DNA from: Candidatus Zixiibacteriota bacterium
Lineage (GTDB): Bacteria; Zixibacteria; MSB-5A5; JAUVRN01
Direction: 5' to 3'
Assembly (NCBI GenBank): GCA_030597645.1
Contig: JAUVRN010000101.1
Coordinates: 1-6,961, forward strand
DNA length: 6,961 nt
Shown: piece by piece, positions 1-5,718 of the stretch
Numbering within the stretch: the first letter of the stretch is position 1
Layout of the letters: each line of letters begins with the position of its first letter
Notes under the pieces: model-generated
The model's database searches: none
Seen by the model: only the letters and a program-made list of their open reading frames with translations
What the model was told of the DNA's origin: nothing
Program-made: the position numbers and the translations under genes

Positions 1-1231
1 AAAAAGGGCCTTCCATATGCCGTCTCAGGTAATTGAGGGCTGCGTAGGCGGACCGGGGCCGGTTCTGCTCCCGGTGGGTCGACAGCTGCATCCGGCGGTA
101 CGAGGTGCCTTCCGGCGCCGCCAGTCCCAGGTAGATCAAGCCTACCGGCTTGTCCGGCGCCCCTCCCTCCGGGCCGGCGATGCCCGTGACGGACAACGCA
201 TAGGTAGCCCCAAAACGCTCCCGGGCCCCGGCGGCCAGGGCCAGGGCCGTCTCGCGCGAGACGGCGCCGTGAGAGACCAGGACGGCGTGCGGCACACCCA
301 GCAGTTGCTCCTTGAGTCCATTGCTGTACGCCACGACTCCACCGAGGTAAAACGCGCTGGCGCCGGGACGATCCGTCAGCAATTTGCCGATGAGCCCGCC
401 GGTGCATGACTCGGCGGTGACGAGGGTCTCTCGACGCTCACAGAGCAGCCCGCTCACCCGTGCCACCAGACCTTCCCCGTGCGCCTCGCCCAGATAGCTG
501 TCGCCGATACGTTCAATGATCTCTTCCGCCAGGCGATTCAGGCGGTCTCTGTCTGACCGTGTAATGAGGCGCAGCTCGACGCCGGAGTAATTGGGCAGAA
601 ACGCCATCTTGACCGGGTCATCGGGTCCGGGAATCAGATCTGAGAGCAGTTCGGAGAGCTTCGACTCGTAGATGCCGGACGTGGCGAGTGCGCGAGTGTG
701 GACCACTACCCGGCCCGGCAGGTCGCTCAACGCCGGGAGTACAGATGCATCCAGAATGCCCTGCATCTCGGCCGGCACACCAGGTAAGACGAACAGGTGC
801 CTGTGCCCCGCCTGGATGTGCAGCCCGGGCGCGGTGCCCCAGTTGTTGGTCAGCACTCGCGCGCCGTGGGGGATCAAGGCCATCTTCTCCACGCCGGCCG
901 GCATGGCCCGATCCAGATGGAGGTAACGCGCCTCGATGGCGGCGTACACCGAGTCGGCCCGCTCCAGCTCCACACCCAGCGCCGCAGCCACGGCCTCGAC
1001 CGTGATATCGTCGTGCGTCGGCCCGAGTCCGCCGGTGATGACGGCGACGTCGAACCCGGTCAGACCACGATGAACGGCGGTGACGATCTGCAGGCGGTCG
1101 TCACCGATGACGAGCGATTCGCATACAGGCGCACCGATCGCCGAGAGTCGCTTGCCGATGTACGCGGCATTGGTGTTGACGGTTCGGCCGGAGAGAAGTT
1201 CGTCGCCGACGGTAATGAGCAGCGTATTCAA
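1..1231 (-). CDS. cinA: CinA-family protein (MoCF domain plus nicotinamide-nucleotide amidase domain), 3' end cut by window edge
   Basis: 410 codons are open to the left edge with no stop. CinA proteins are usually about 410-430 residues, so only a few codons are probably missing. Residues 1-170 form a MoCF/COG1058 domain, with GDELLSGRTVNTN near residue 9 and the TGGLGPTHDD motif at 67-75. Residues 265-400 form the CinA C-terminal domain, with TAESCTGGL at 272-280, the GGVVAYSN segment near 297 and SVTGIAGPEGG at 347-357. The family deamidates nicotinamide mononucleotide to nicotinic acid mononucleotide in pyridine-nucleotide salvage; in some bacteria it is also linked to competence. The N-terminal domain is related to ADP-ribose pyrophosphatase activity. 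I chose TTG at 1231, two bases after the pgpA stop, because it places the first beta-strand (NTLLITVG) where the family begins. No ATG lies nearby; a TTG at 1237, overlapping the pgpA stop, is the alternative. The gene is probably co-transcribed with pgsA and pgpA. Confidence 0.95.
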   Translation of the reverse strand, partial: MNTLLITVGDELLSGRTVNTNAAYIGKRLSAIGAPVCESLVIGDDRLQIVTAVHRGLTGFDVAVITGGLGPTHDDITVEAVAAALGVELERADSVYAAIEARYLHLDRAMPAGVEKMALIPHGARVLTNNWGTAPGLHIQAGHRHLFVLPGVPAEMQGILDASVLPALSDLPGRVVVHTRALATSGIYESKLSELLSDLIPGPDDPVKMAFLPNYSGVELRLITRSDRDRLNRLAEEIIERIGDSYLGEAHGEGLVARVSGLLCERRETLVTAESCTGGLIGKLLTDRPGASAFYLGGVVAYSNGLKEQLLGVPHAVLVSHGAVSRETALALAAGARERFGATYALSVTGIAGPEGGAPDKPVGLIYLGLAAPEGTSYRRMQLSTHREQNRPRSAYAALNYLRRHMEGPF

Positions 1232-1233
1232 GC

Positions 1234-1710
1234 TCAAAAGACCACGGGCCAGGCCGCGTGCAGCACGTGAAACGTGATGAGCGCGTAAAAACCGGCAAAG
1301 ACGTCATCGAGCACGATGCCGTAACCGCCCGGGAGTTGCTCAAGCTGTCGTGCCGGCGGCGGTTTGACTACGTCAAAGACCCTGAAGAACAGGAAGGCCC
1401 AGATGTAGCTCTTGAGATCCGGCGGTACACCAATGAGTGCAATGGCCAGGCCGGCCCACTCGTCGATGACCACCTTCTTGGGGTCGTGCTCTTCCAGCAC
1501 TTCCTCGGCCTCGGACGCAGCCCAGAAGCCGATGACGATCAGCATCAGACTGAGTACGCCCATGGCCCGCACCGATGGCGTGTCCCATCGCGTCCACAGA
1601 TAGAGGAGCAACCAGAACGGTATCGTGCCGGTGGTGCCGGAAATAATGGGAAAGTGCCCGGCACCGAAACCGACGGCGACCCAGTATGCGAAGTTGCGTT
1701 TGGCTTTCAT
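1234..1710 (-). CDS. pgpA: Phosphatidylglycerophosphatase A
   Basis: A 158-residue membrane enzyme that removes the terminal phosphate from phosphatidylglycerophosphate to give phosphatidylglycerol, the step after PgsA. Family motifs are all present: GFGAGHFPIISGTTGTIPF near residues 14-32, VVIDEWAG at 80-87 with the acidic D83/E84 pair, FRVFDVVKPPP at 109-119, and GGYGIVLDD at 128-136 with D135/D136. The acidic residues are those the family uses for Mg2+ and catalysis. Hydrophobic stretches at about 30-40, 51-63, 86-94 and 136-150 fit a small multi-pass protein. I chose the ATG at 1710 because it overlaps the pgsA stop in the classic 4-base ATGA arrangement. An in-frame ATG at 1746 would give 170 residues but a 40-nt overlap with pgsA. 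The cinA start follows two bases after the stop. Confidence 0.94.
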   Translation of the reverse strand: MKAKRNFAYWVAVGFGAGHFPIISGTTGTIPFWLLLYLWTRWDTPSVRAMGVLSLMLIVIGFWAASEAEEVLEEHDPKKVVIDEWAGLAIALIGVPPDLKSYIWAFLFFRVFDVVKPPPARQLEQLPGGYGIVLDDVFAGFYALITFHVLHAAWPVVF

Positions 1711-2294
1711 TTGAGCAGGCCCCGCCACAAAGACGCGTTTCGCCATAGGTAGTCAAGACCCGTGTATACCGTGAGGACCATCGTAATGAACAGAAGGTAG
1801 TCGAACGCACGGGGTACCAGGGGCGAATCGAGCCACCCGATCTCCCAACCCAGGGGACCGGCAAACGTCTTGAGATTCACGAAGCCGAGGATGAGCACGA
1901 TCACGACCATCTGCAGAAACGTCTTCACCTTGGCCATGAATGAAGGTCGGATCATGACGCCGCGGTAGGCCGCCACCGAACGCAGTCCCGTGACGAACAG
2001 CTCGCGGACCACGATGGGCAGTACCATCCACACGCGAGCGTATCCCAGGGCTACGAACGCAATGAATGCGGACGACGTGAGGATCTTGTCCGCGAGAGGG
2101 TCCATGAACTTGCCGAACCCGGTAATCACGCCGGTCTTGCGCGCAAGGTAGCCGTCGTACAAATCGGTGAGCGCCGCTATGATGAATACGACCAGGGCGA
2201 GTGCCCGTGCCCACACGTCCTCGATCAGGAGGAGGACCAGGAAGACAGGCGCAAGGAAGATCCGGGAGACCGTGAGTTTGTTGGGCAGGTTCAT
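1707..2294 (-). CDS. pgsA: CDP-diacylglycerol--glycerol-3-phosphate 3-phosphatidyltransferase
   Basis: A 195-residue inner-membrane enzyme that joins CDP-diacylglycerol and glycerol 3-phosphate to give phosphatidylglycerophosphate and CMP, the committed step to phosphatidylglycerol and cardiolipin. The complete CDP-alcohol phosphatidyltransferase signature D-x2-D-G-x2-A-R-x8-G-x3-D-x3-D is visible: D44, D47, G48, A51, R52, G61, D65 and D69. The N-terminus (MNLPNKLTVSRI) is typical of PgsA and supports the ATG at 2294. Hydrophobic segments at about 12-24, 31-43, 74-86, 128-140 and 165-178 fit a multi-pass protein. A weak ribosome-binding site (GGA) ends five bases before the start. It is the first gene of the pgsA-pgpA-cinA cluster and its stop overlaps the pgpA start. 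A large inverted repeat and a sigma-70-like promoter lie just upstream. Another family member (for example phosphatidylserine synthase) is unlikely because the next gene is pgpA. Confidence 0.95.
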   Translation of the reverse strand: MNLPNKLTVSRIFLAPVFLVLLLIEDVWARALALVVFIIAALTDLYDGYLARKTGVITGFGKFMDPLADKILTSSAFIAFVALGYARVWMVLPIVVRELFVTGLRSVAAYRGVMIRPSFMAKVKTFLQMVVIVLILGFVNLKTFAGPLGWEIGWLDSPLVPRAFDYLLFITMVLTVYTGLDYLWRNASLWRGLLK

Positions 2295-2310
2295 ACTGAT
2301 CCGTCGAGAT

Positions 2311-2381
2311 TAACCTCAATGATCCAGAAACTCACAGCAGAATCCGCCTGCGGCTCGCAACTTTCTGGATCACTGAGGTTA
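2311..2381. repeat. 20-nt inverted repeat flanking a 31-nt spacer, just upstream of pgsA
   Basis: Arms at 2311-2330 and 2362-2381 are reverse complements at 19 of 20 positions; the single mismatch is at 2319/2373. The spacer has its own small stem (CCGC/GCGG at 2344-2353). Transcribed on the minus strand, it would form a long hairpin ending 16 nt before the pgsA ATG and leaving the weak ribosome-binding site free. The arm farther from pgsA also overlaps the predicted -10 element. No U-tract follows on either side, so this is not an ordinary intrinsic terminator. It could be an operator pair, a leader hairpin or a remnant of a small mobile sequence; I cannot tell which. Confidence 0.85.
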
Positions 2382-2404
2382 GAGGCGCATCGGGGGCCGG
2401 TCAA
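2376..2404 (-). promoter_or_regulatory. Possible sigma-70-type promoter for pgsA-pgpA-cinA
   Basis: Minus-strand TTGACC (2404-2399, five of six to the -35 consensus) is separated by exactly 17 nt from TAACCT (2381-2376). The latter matches -10 only at the important first, second and last bases. A start near 2369 would give a leader of about 75 nt holding almost the whole inverted repeat. Position and spacing are good, but the -10 is poor. Confidence 0.4.
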
Positions 2405-2444
2405 CGGCTGCCCCGAGAGGGGAGATCATGCCTCTGGTACCGGT

Positions 2445-2479
2445 CTTACAAACAAAGAACTCCGGTACTGCTACCGGAG
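2445..2479 (-). terminator. Probable intrinsic terminator upstream of pgsA
   Basis: Read on the minus strand, a perfect 8-bp stem CTCCGGTA/TACCGGAG (2479-2460) with a GCAG loop is followed directly by TTCTTTGTTTGT. Stem, short loop and T-rich tail together make a reasonable Rho-independent terminator. It would stop transcripts arriving from the right and so separate pgsA from the upstream operon. The stem is short, so efficiency is uncertain. Confidence 0.55.
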
Positions 2480-2578
2480 CTCTCCATACTCACGAAGTCT
2501 CCCCCTCACAAGGAGACCCCGCTCGTCCCCACACTACCCTTCACCAAAAAAGTCTGTTCAACTGCCCACTTGGTGGAT

Positions 2579-2594
2579 TACAAACCCCGTGCCA
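2579..2594 (-). promoter_or_regulatory. Sigma-54-like -24/-12 element (weak candidate)
   Basis: The minus strand reads TGGCACGGGGTTTGTA, matching TGGCACG-N4-TTGCA at every fixed base except the C of the -12 GC, which is T. That base is normally well conserved. I see no IHF-like site or palindrome immediately upstream. Transcription would begin near 2567 and meet the terminator at 2479-2445 after about 120 nt. Confidence 0.25.
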
Positions 2595-2655
2595 GGTGTC
2601 CGTCGCCATGCGCAAATGCTATCCTGTTGTAACACATGACATTACTGCTTCGATC

Positions 2656-2711
2656 CGATGGCCCGAACTGATCCCCGGAAGCCATCGTCGCAGCCTCTGC
2701 GACTGAAGATG
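2656..2711. other. Overlapping, mutually exclusive hairpins in noncoding DNA
   Basis: CGATGGC (2656-2662) can pair perfectly with GCCATCG (2681-2687) over an 18-nt loop. The same right arm is needed for a second hairpin: GTCGCA (2687-2692) with TGCGAC (2698-2703), extended by CATC (2683-2686) with GATG (2708-2711) across a 4-nt bulge. The two folds cannot form together. No protein gene covers them, and I do not recognise a known RNA family. Confidence 0.4.
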
Positions 2712-2871
2712 ATCAAACACTAACCTACCGCCCAGTAAGTTGTTGTCTGCCAAGGAAGAATCGGACTCCGCAGAATCTGCGCCCGCCACAGCCGCGAATG
2801 CCTGTCAATACAGTGATTTCTGCGCTTTCACGATCAGCGACAATTAGAATTCCCGCTCGCCGGCGTGCAGG

Positions 2872-2908
2872 CTATAAGGAAGGCCCCGCCAAAGATGGCA
2901 GGGCCTTC
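2872..2908 (-). terminator. Terminator-like GC-rich hairpin
   Basis: GAAGGCCC (2908-2901) pairs with GGGCCTTC (2886-2879); after one mismatch, three more pairs (GCC/GGC) close a 6-nt loop. On the minus strand the stem is followed by CTTATAG, a short and imperfect T-tract; on the plus strand no T-tract follows. It may end the candidate small RNA or the transcript of the beta-barrel gene at 3211-4506. Confidence 0.4.
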
Positions 2909-3018
2909 AGGCGCGAAGAATCGCCACGGGGAGCACACTGACCTTTCCCAGGGGTCGGTGCTGAGCGATCCCTCGCTGGCCCTGTGGTCGGTCGGTACAG
3001 GGCCTGGATCTTTGAGTA
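2872..3018 (-). ncRNA. Candidate structured small RNA, family not recognised
   Basis: A minus-strand transcript would start about 7 nt after an exact TATAAT (3030-3025) and end at a GC-rich hairpin (2908-2879). Between lie several hairpins in a row: 7 bp GGCCCTG/CAGGGCC (3004-2978, 13-nt loop); next to it AGCGA/TCGCT closed by a GNRA-type GGGA loop (2977-2964); AGCAC/GTGCT enclosing GACC/GGTC further on; and GCGA/TCGC near 2925-2914. Such dense folding without a credible reading frame suggests an RNA gene or a structured leader. Against it, no good -35 precedes the TATAAT and the T-tract after the last hairpin is short. It lacks the marks of tmRNA, RNase P RNA and SRP RNA that I could look for. 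Confidence 0.35.
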
Positions 3019-3024
3019 CCTACT

Positions 3025-3030
3025 ATTATA
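3025..3030 (-). promoter_or_regulatory. Exact TATAAT -10 element
   Basis: Minus-strand TATAAT at 3030-3025 sits in GC-rich surroundings. No hexamer resembling TTGACA lies 15-19 nt upstream and there is no TG extension, so promoter activity is uncertain. It would drive the candidate small RNA. Confidence 0.35.
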
Positions 3031-3210
3031 CGAGATTCAGCCGTTGCGATGGCGGGCAAACGCGAATCCGGCAGCCGGCGCCAGGGCACCGGACCGGATG
3101 AAAGCCCACCCACCTCCATTACCTGGCGGACTCCTGAGGTCATTACAAGCTAAGAACTGAGATGCGTTTGTCAAGCCGGTCGCACGACCCCCGACGCCGC
3201 GCCCGGGCAC

Positions 3211-4506
3211 TTACATCCGATACCGGATGCCCGCCGAGAGGAGAAAAAGGGAGAGGTTGTCAGCAAACTCACTGTGCCACTCCCAGTCCTGCGTGTACAC
3301 GACGTTGAGCGTAACGCGGGGCCACAGCGGGGCATCGAAGAAGAGATTAAAGCCGAGGCGCCAGAAATCGGTCAGCCCGGATATGCTTCCGTTCGGATAG
3401 TTTCGGTGCCCCACCCGGGCCTCGGCGCTGGCCCACCAGCCACGCAACGTAAGCAACTCAGTGCCGATGGCCATGCGAGGCTCCAGGTAGTCCTCGTCTA
3501 CCGCGGACCAGACCGATTCAACACCGGGTTCGATGTAAGGGGTCCAGCCTCTCGACAGCGGGAACGCGCGTCTCTGCCTGAATTCCAGCCGCAGAAAGTC
3601 TGACAGCAATGAGGTGCGATCGTGGTAATGGTATCCCTCAACCTCCAGCAGGCCCGGCCAGCGAGCCTGCAAACCGTCGTCGTTCCAGTTGGCGTGCAGT
3701 CGTATCGCGCCGTGGTCGAGCCCGGTCTGGTCCAGGTCGTAGCGCCGATCCGCAAACTCCAGTGCAACACCGGCCCGCCACAGGCCCATGGTCCAGCCCA
3801 TGCCGAGATTGAGCCCCGCTTCGAGATAACTGAAGCGCGCCGAGTCGGGGACGTCGCGACGAATGAGCAACACCGTGGCTTCCTGGAAATGCAGCGGCTC
3901 TGTCGAGCGACCAATCTGCACTTCGCCGCGGAATTGCCGGTAATCGTATGTCAAGAGACCCGGTTCGGGGTAGTGCACCAGTTCGCCGATGCCGCGCAGG
4001 CGTATGGCCGCACTGCCGAATCGCCGCTCCAGTGTACCGCGTATTTCCTGGAAGACGAAGTTGGAGAACGCGCCGGTCTCCCGCTCCGTGTGCGGTCTCT
4101 TCATGTTGAACCGGTACTCCAGACCACCCCACGTCCGCCTGCCGCGATCGGTGTACGCAAGCAACGAAGTACGGTGCTGCCAGTACAGCGACGTCAGGGC
4201 CGTCGTCTGGTCCCAGATCAGCAATCGGCCAACGCGCGTCCGCAGCAGAACCTGTTCCTCGTTGATCGACGTGGCCGTGCGCCGGAACTCCTCGATCACG
4301 TCGGCCGACTGACCGCTGGTGTCGATGGTAGTGAGAAAGAACTCCTGGCTGACGCCGTCATAGCCTACACCCAGCCACACCTGGGCGATGGCGGCGGGTG
4401 CTGCGGCACACACAGACAAACATACGCAGGCAACAATGAGAAACCGCCGCAGGTACGCTGTACACGACGCGTACCCACGGCGGCCGGTGCGCCGCGTCAC
4501 TGGCAT
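3211..4506 (-). CDS. Predicted outer-membrane beta-barrel protein, family not recognised
   Basis: A 431-residue protein of unknown specific function. An Arg-rich N-terminus (MPVTRRTGRR) and hydrophobic core at about 22-38 end in AIA-Q (cleavage after residue 41), a Sec signal peptide. The mature part is dominated by alternating polar/hydrophobic stretches with many aromatic and Gly residues (for example WGGLEYRF, LLEVEGYHYHD, LRLEFRQRR, RVTLNVVYTQDWEW), as in membrane beta-strands. The last strand, SLFLLSAGIRYRM, has Y, I, A and L at -3, -5, -7 and -9, like an outer-membrane assembly signal, although the last residue is M rather than F. The frame stays open to 4713, but I place the start at the ATG at 4506, four bases after the preceding stop: upstream codons overlap that gene and lack signal-peptide character. 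The 4-nt gap implies co-expression. It might be a porin, transporter or assembly barrel; nothing decides between these. Confidence 0.8.
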   Translation of the reverse strand: MPVTRRTGRRGYASCTAYLRRFLIVACVCLSVCAAAPAAIAQVWLGVGYDGVSQEFFLTTIDTSGQSADVIEEFRRTATSINEEQVLLRTRVGRLLIWDQTTALTSLYWQHRTSLLAYTDRGRRTWGGLEYRFNMKRPHTERETGAFSNFVFQEIRGTLERRFGSAAIRLRGIGELVHYPEPGLLTYDYRQFRGEVQIGRSTEPLHFQEATVLLIRRDVPDSARFSYLEAGLNLGMGWTMGLWRAGVALEFADRRYDLDQTGLDHGAIRLHANWNDDGLQARWPGLLEVEGYHYHDRTSLLSDFLRLEFRQRRAFPLSRGWTPYIEPGVESVWSAVDEDYLEPRMAIGTELLTLRGWWASAEARVGHRNYPNGSISGLTDFWRLGFNLFFDAPLWPRVTLNVVYTQDWEWHSEFADNLSLFLLSAGIRYRM

Positions 4507-4510
4507 CCGT

Positions 4511-5551
4511 CTATCCCAACAGATTCCTGACACGCTCGAGCAGTCGAAATGCCAGGCGCAGCTCGGCGTTGGCGCGCTGCAGGCTCTCGCCACCGGCGGT
4601 CGCCAGTTCACGCGCGAGTCTGTAGTGCTCCCGGCTCTCGGCCAGCACGTCCAGCGCCGCATCGTTTCGGCTCTCCTGGAGACGTGCGGCGAGACGTTCG
4701 TACATTCGCTCATATCGCTCTGTCGCGGCCTCGAAGGTGCCCTGACCTCCGCCCTGCCCGGTGAGGCTCAGTGCGTGCTTTGCCAGCTTGCGCGCCTGTT
4801 CCATGTGGCGGCGTGCCGCGTGCGGTTTGCCCTCTTCCATCAATATATGCCCGCGACGCATCATCTCCTCGGCCTGCTCTGCCATCTGCATCGCGCGGTC
4901 GTTGGCGGTCTCCCGGGCAGCCACCAGCGCTGTCTCTACGAGTTCAGCGGTGCGCTGATATTCCGCCTGGAGCCGCTCCGGGTTGGCAGCACCAGCCAGG
5001 GCCGCCAGCTTGCGAAGCACTTCGCGCACCTGGTGGGTCATGCGCAGCGCCGGTTTGAGGCTGCCACCACGCAACAACTCCCAGGACTGCTCCTGCTGCC
5101 TCTGCGCAAACTCGAGCAGCGAGAGCACGGTCTCCGGTGCGGCCGGACCGACATGGTCACGAGCGCGGGAGAGCATTTCGTCGGTGCGCCGCAGTTCGTG
5201 TTCGACGCGGTCGGCGCGCTCCTCCGGGTTGAGCAACATGGCCGTGGCGCGCTGCACCAGCGTCCGCGCGGTCATCGTATTGGCTCTGGCCATCTCCATC
5301 TCGTTGTTGCGGAACCTGTTGCGGGCGCGCATCTGCAGCTCCATCGCGCGCTGAATCAACTCGACGGCCCGGGCGTTGCCGGCATCGCGTGCCAGGTCGG
5401 CTGTCCGCCTGATCATCTGCTCGGTCCTCTCGAGCTCACGTTCGATCTCGAGCATGTGACCGGTGCCCTGGGCGAGAGCGTCGCCTGCTGCGGCCAGGGT
5501 GAGCGCCATCACCAAGGCGAGTGCGGGGAATCGAATCACGGTCTTCATCAT
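4511..5551 (-). CDS. Secreted all-helical protein with four ~80-residue repeats, function unknown
   Basis: 346 residues. The N-terminus (MMKTVIRFP, then a hydrophobic stretch to about residue 24) ends in ALA-Q, predicting signal peptidase I cleavage after residue 27 and a periplasmic or secreted product. The rest is Ala/Glu/Arg/Leu-rich, almost free of Pro and Gly and strongly helical. It divides into four similar units starting near 33, 112, 190 and 272. Matching anchors are ERT (41-43), RRT (121-123), QRT (199-201) and YERM (280-283); each unit continues with a second helix and a basic third helix (for example HMEQARKLAKHAL). No enzyme motif is visible; a scaffold, chaperone or adaptor is possible. 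I use the ATG at 5551, with AAGG five bases upstream; the TTG at 5554 and the ATG at 5548 are alternatives. Preceded by the proposed sigma-54 control region and followed after 4 nt by the beta-barrel gene. Confidence 0.85.
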   Translation of the reverse strand: MMKTVIRFPALALVMALTLAAAGDALAQGTGHMLEIERELERTEQMIRRTADLARDAGNARAVELIQRAMELQMRARNRFRNNEMEMARANTMTARTLVQRATAMLLNPEERADRVEHELRRTDEMLSRARDHVGPAAPETVLSLLEFAQRQQEQSWELLRGGSLKPALRMTHQVREVLRKLAALAGAANPERLQAEYQRTAELVETALVAARETANDRAMQMAEQAEEMMRRGHILMEEGKPHAARRHMEQARKLAKHALSLTGQGGGQGTFEAATERYERMYERLAARLQESRNDAALDVLAESREHYRLARELATAGGESLQRANAELRLAFRLLERVRNLLG

Positions 5552-5589
5552 CAAAACCTTTCGCGGGAACCTATACGCGTAATAACACC

Positions 5590-5605
5590 ATCAAGACGCG
5601 TGCCG
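5590..5605 (-). promoter_or_regulatory. Probable sigma-54-type promoter of the helical-repeat/beta-barrel operon
   Basis: Minus-strand CGGCACGCGTCTTGAT matches the sigma-54 consensus TGGCACG-N4-TTGCW at GGCACG, at TTG, at the final W and in spacing. It differs at the first T and at the C of the -12 GC (here A). A start about 12 nt beyond the -12 (near 5579) gives a leader of roughly 28 nt with the AAGG ribosome-binding site before the ATG at 5551. The IHF-like site and palindrome upstream strengthen the call; the altered -12 weakens it. Confidence 0.5.
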
Positions 5606-5621
5606 GGCCGCTTATCCAGCG

Positions 5622-5634
5622 TAACCCGTTGATA
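5622..5634 (-). promoter_or_regulatory. IHF-consensus site
   Basis: Minus-strand TATCAACGGGTTA is a perfect match to WATCAA-N4-TTR. It lies about 43-55 bp upstream of the inferred start, between the palindrome and the -24/-12-like element, where DNA bending helps a distant activator reach sigma-54 polymerase. At even base composition such a match is expected about once per 65,000 positions per strand, so chance is unlikely in a 200-bp gap. Whether this organism has a true IHF is not known. Confidence 0.5.
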
Positions 5635-5690
5635 TCCTGCGCGTTGCGGATCCACGCCGTCGGCCGGGAGACCGGCAAACTGAACCTCCA

Positions 5691-5718
5691 GGTACCACGG
5701 TGTACCGATCGGTACACC
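5691..5718. promoter_or_regulatory. 20-bp perfect palindrome in a 10-bp-phased GTAC array; probable activator-binding site
   Basis: GGTGTACCGATCGGTACACC at 5699-5718 is a perfect palindrome. GTAC cores occur at 5692, 5702 and 5712, exactly 10 bp apart and so on one face of the helix. The block lies about 110-140 bp upstream of the inferred start of the helical-repeat gene, a typical enhancer distance for sigma-54 activators, and just after the activator gene. No T-tract follows, so a terminator is unlikely. A 10-bp direct repeat GGAGACCGGC (5667-5676 and 5723-5732) brackets it. Confidence 0.6.

Larger units (their letters stand above)
2382..3210. other. Intergenic region with no credible protein gene
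   Basis: About 830 nt between the beta-barrel gene and the pgsA control region. Short open frames exist on both strands (about 80-105 codons), but their translations are rich in R, S, P and C, lack recognisable domains and have no ribosome-binding sites I could support. The part 2430-2870 looks less GC-rich than the genes. What it does hold is listed separately: a terminator, promoter-like elements and hairpins. Directly after the beta-barrel stop there is GC-rich sequence with small palindromes (GCCCGGGC at 3201-3208) but no terminator with a U-tract. Confidence 0.6.

Noticed and set aside
2319..2706. Two overlapping plus-strand frames of 92-106 codons
   Set aside because: They start within the inverted repeat or in the hairpin region, their composition (R, S, P, C, T) is unlike the real genes here, and no ribosome-binding site or domain is visible.
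2802..2813. CTGT-N4-ACAG, resembling a LexA box
   Set aside because: The Gram-negative SOS box needs CTGT-N8-ACAG; the spacing is wrong and no SOS gene follows.
2907..3143. 78-codon minus-strand frame over the candidate small RNA
   Set aside because: No domain, Arg/Pro-rich, no clear ribosome-binding site, and it covers several strong hairpins, which fits RNA structure better than coding.
3169..3174. Exact minus-strand TTGACA downstream of the barrel gene
   Set aside because: No acceptable -10 hexamer at 16-18 nt; the nearest good match (TGTAAT) is 21 nt away.
2382..3210. Known structural RNAs (tRNA, tmRNA, RNase P, SRP RNA), riboswitches or CRISPR repeats
   Set aside because: I looked on both strands for the tRNA T-loop and CCA end, the tmRNA 3' end, AGGAAAGUCC of RNase P, the SRP GGAAG loop, common riboswitch cores and regularly spaced repeats; none was found by eye.
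3622..4530. 302-codon open frame on the plus strand
   Set aside because: Antisense to the beta-barrel gene, with no recognisable motif; the minus-strand frame has a signal peptide and an outer-membrane C-terminus.
4507..4713. Longer N-terminus for the beta-barrel protein
   Set aside because: The extra 69 residues overlap the preceding gene, are rich in Cys, Trp and Arg and would bury the signal peptide inside the protein; the ATG at 4506 directly follows the preceding stop.
4388..5632. 414-codon open frame on the plus strand
   Set aside because: It lies antisense to the helical-repeat gene and the start of the barrel gene. Its translation is His/Arg/Gln/Leu-rich with no domain, while the opposite strand encodes clear signal peptides and repeats. 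Typical GC-rich antisense frame.
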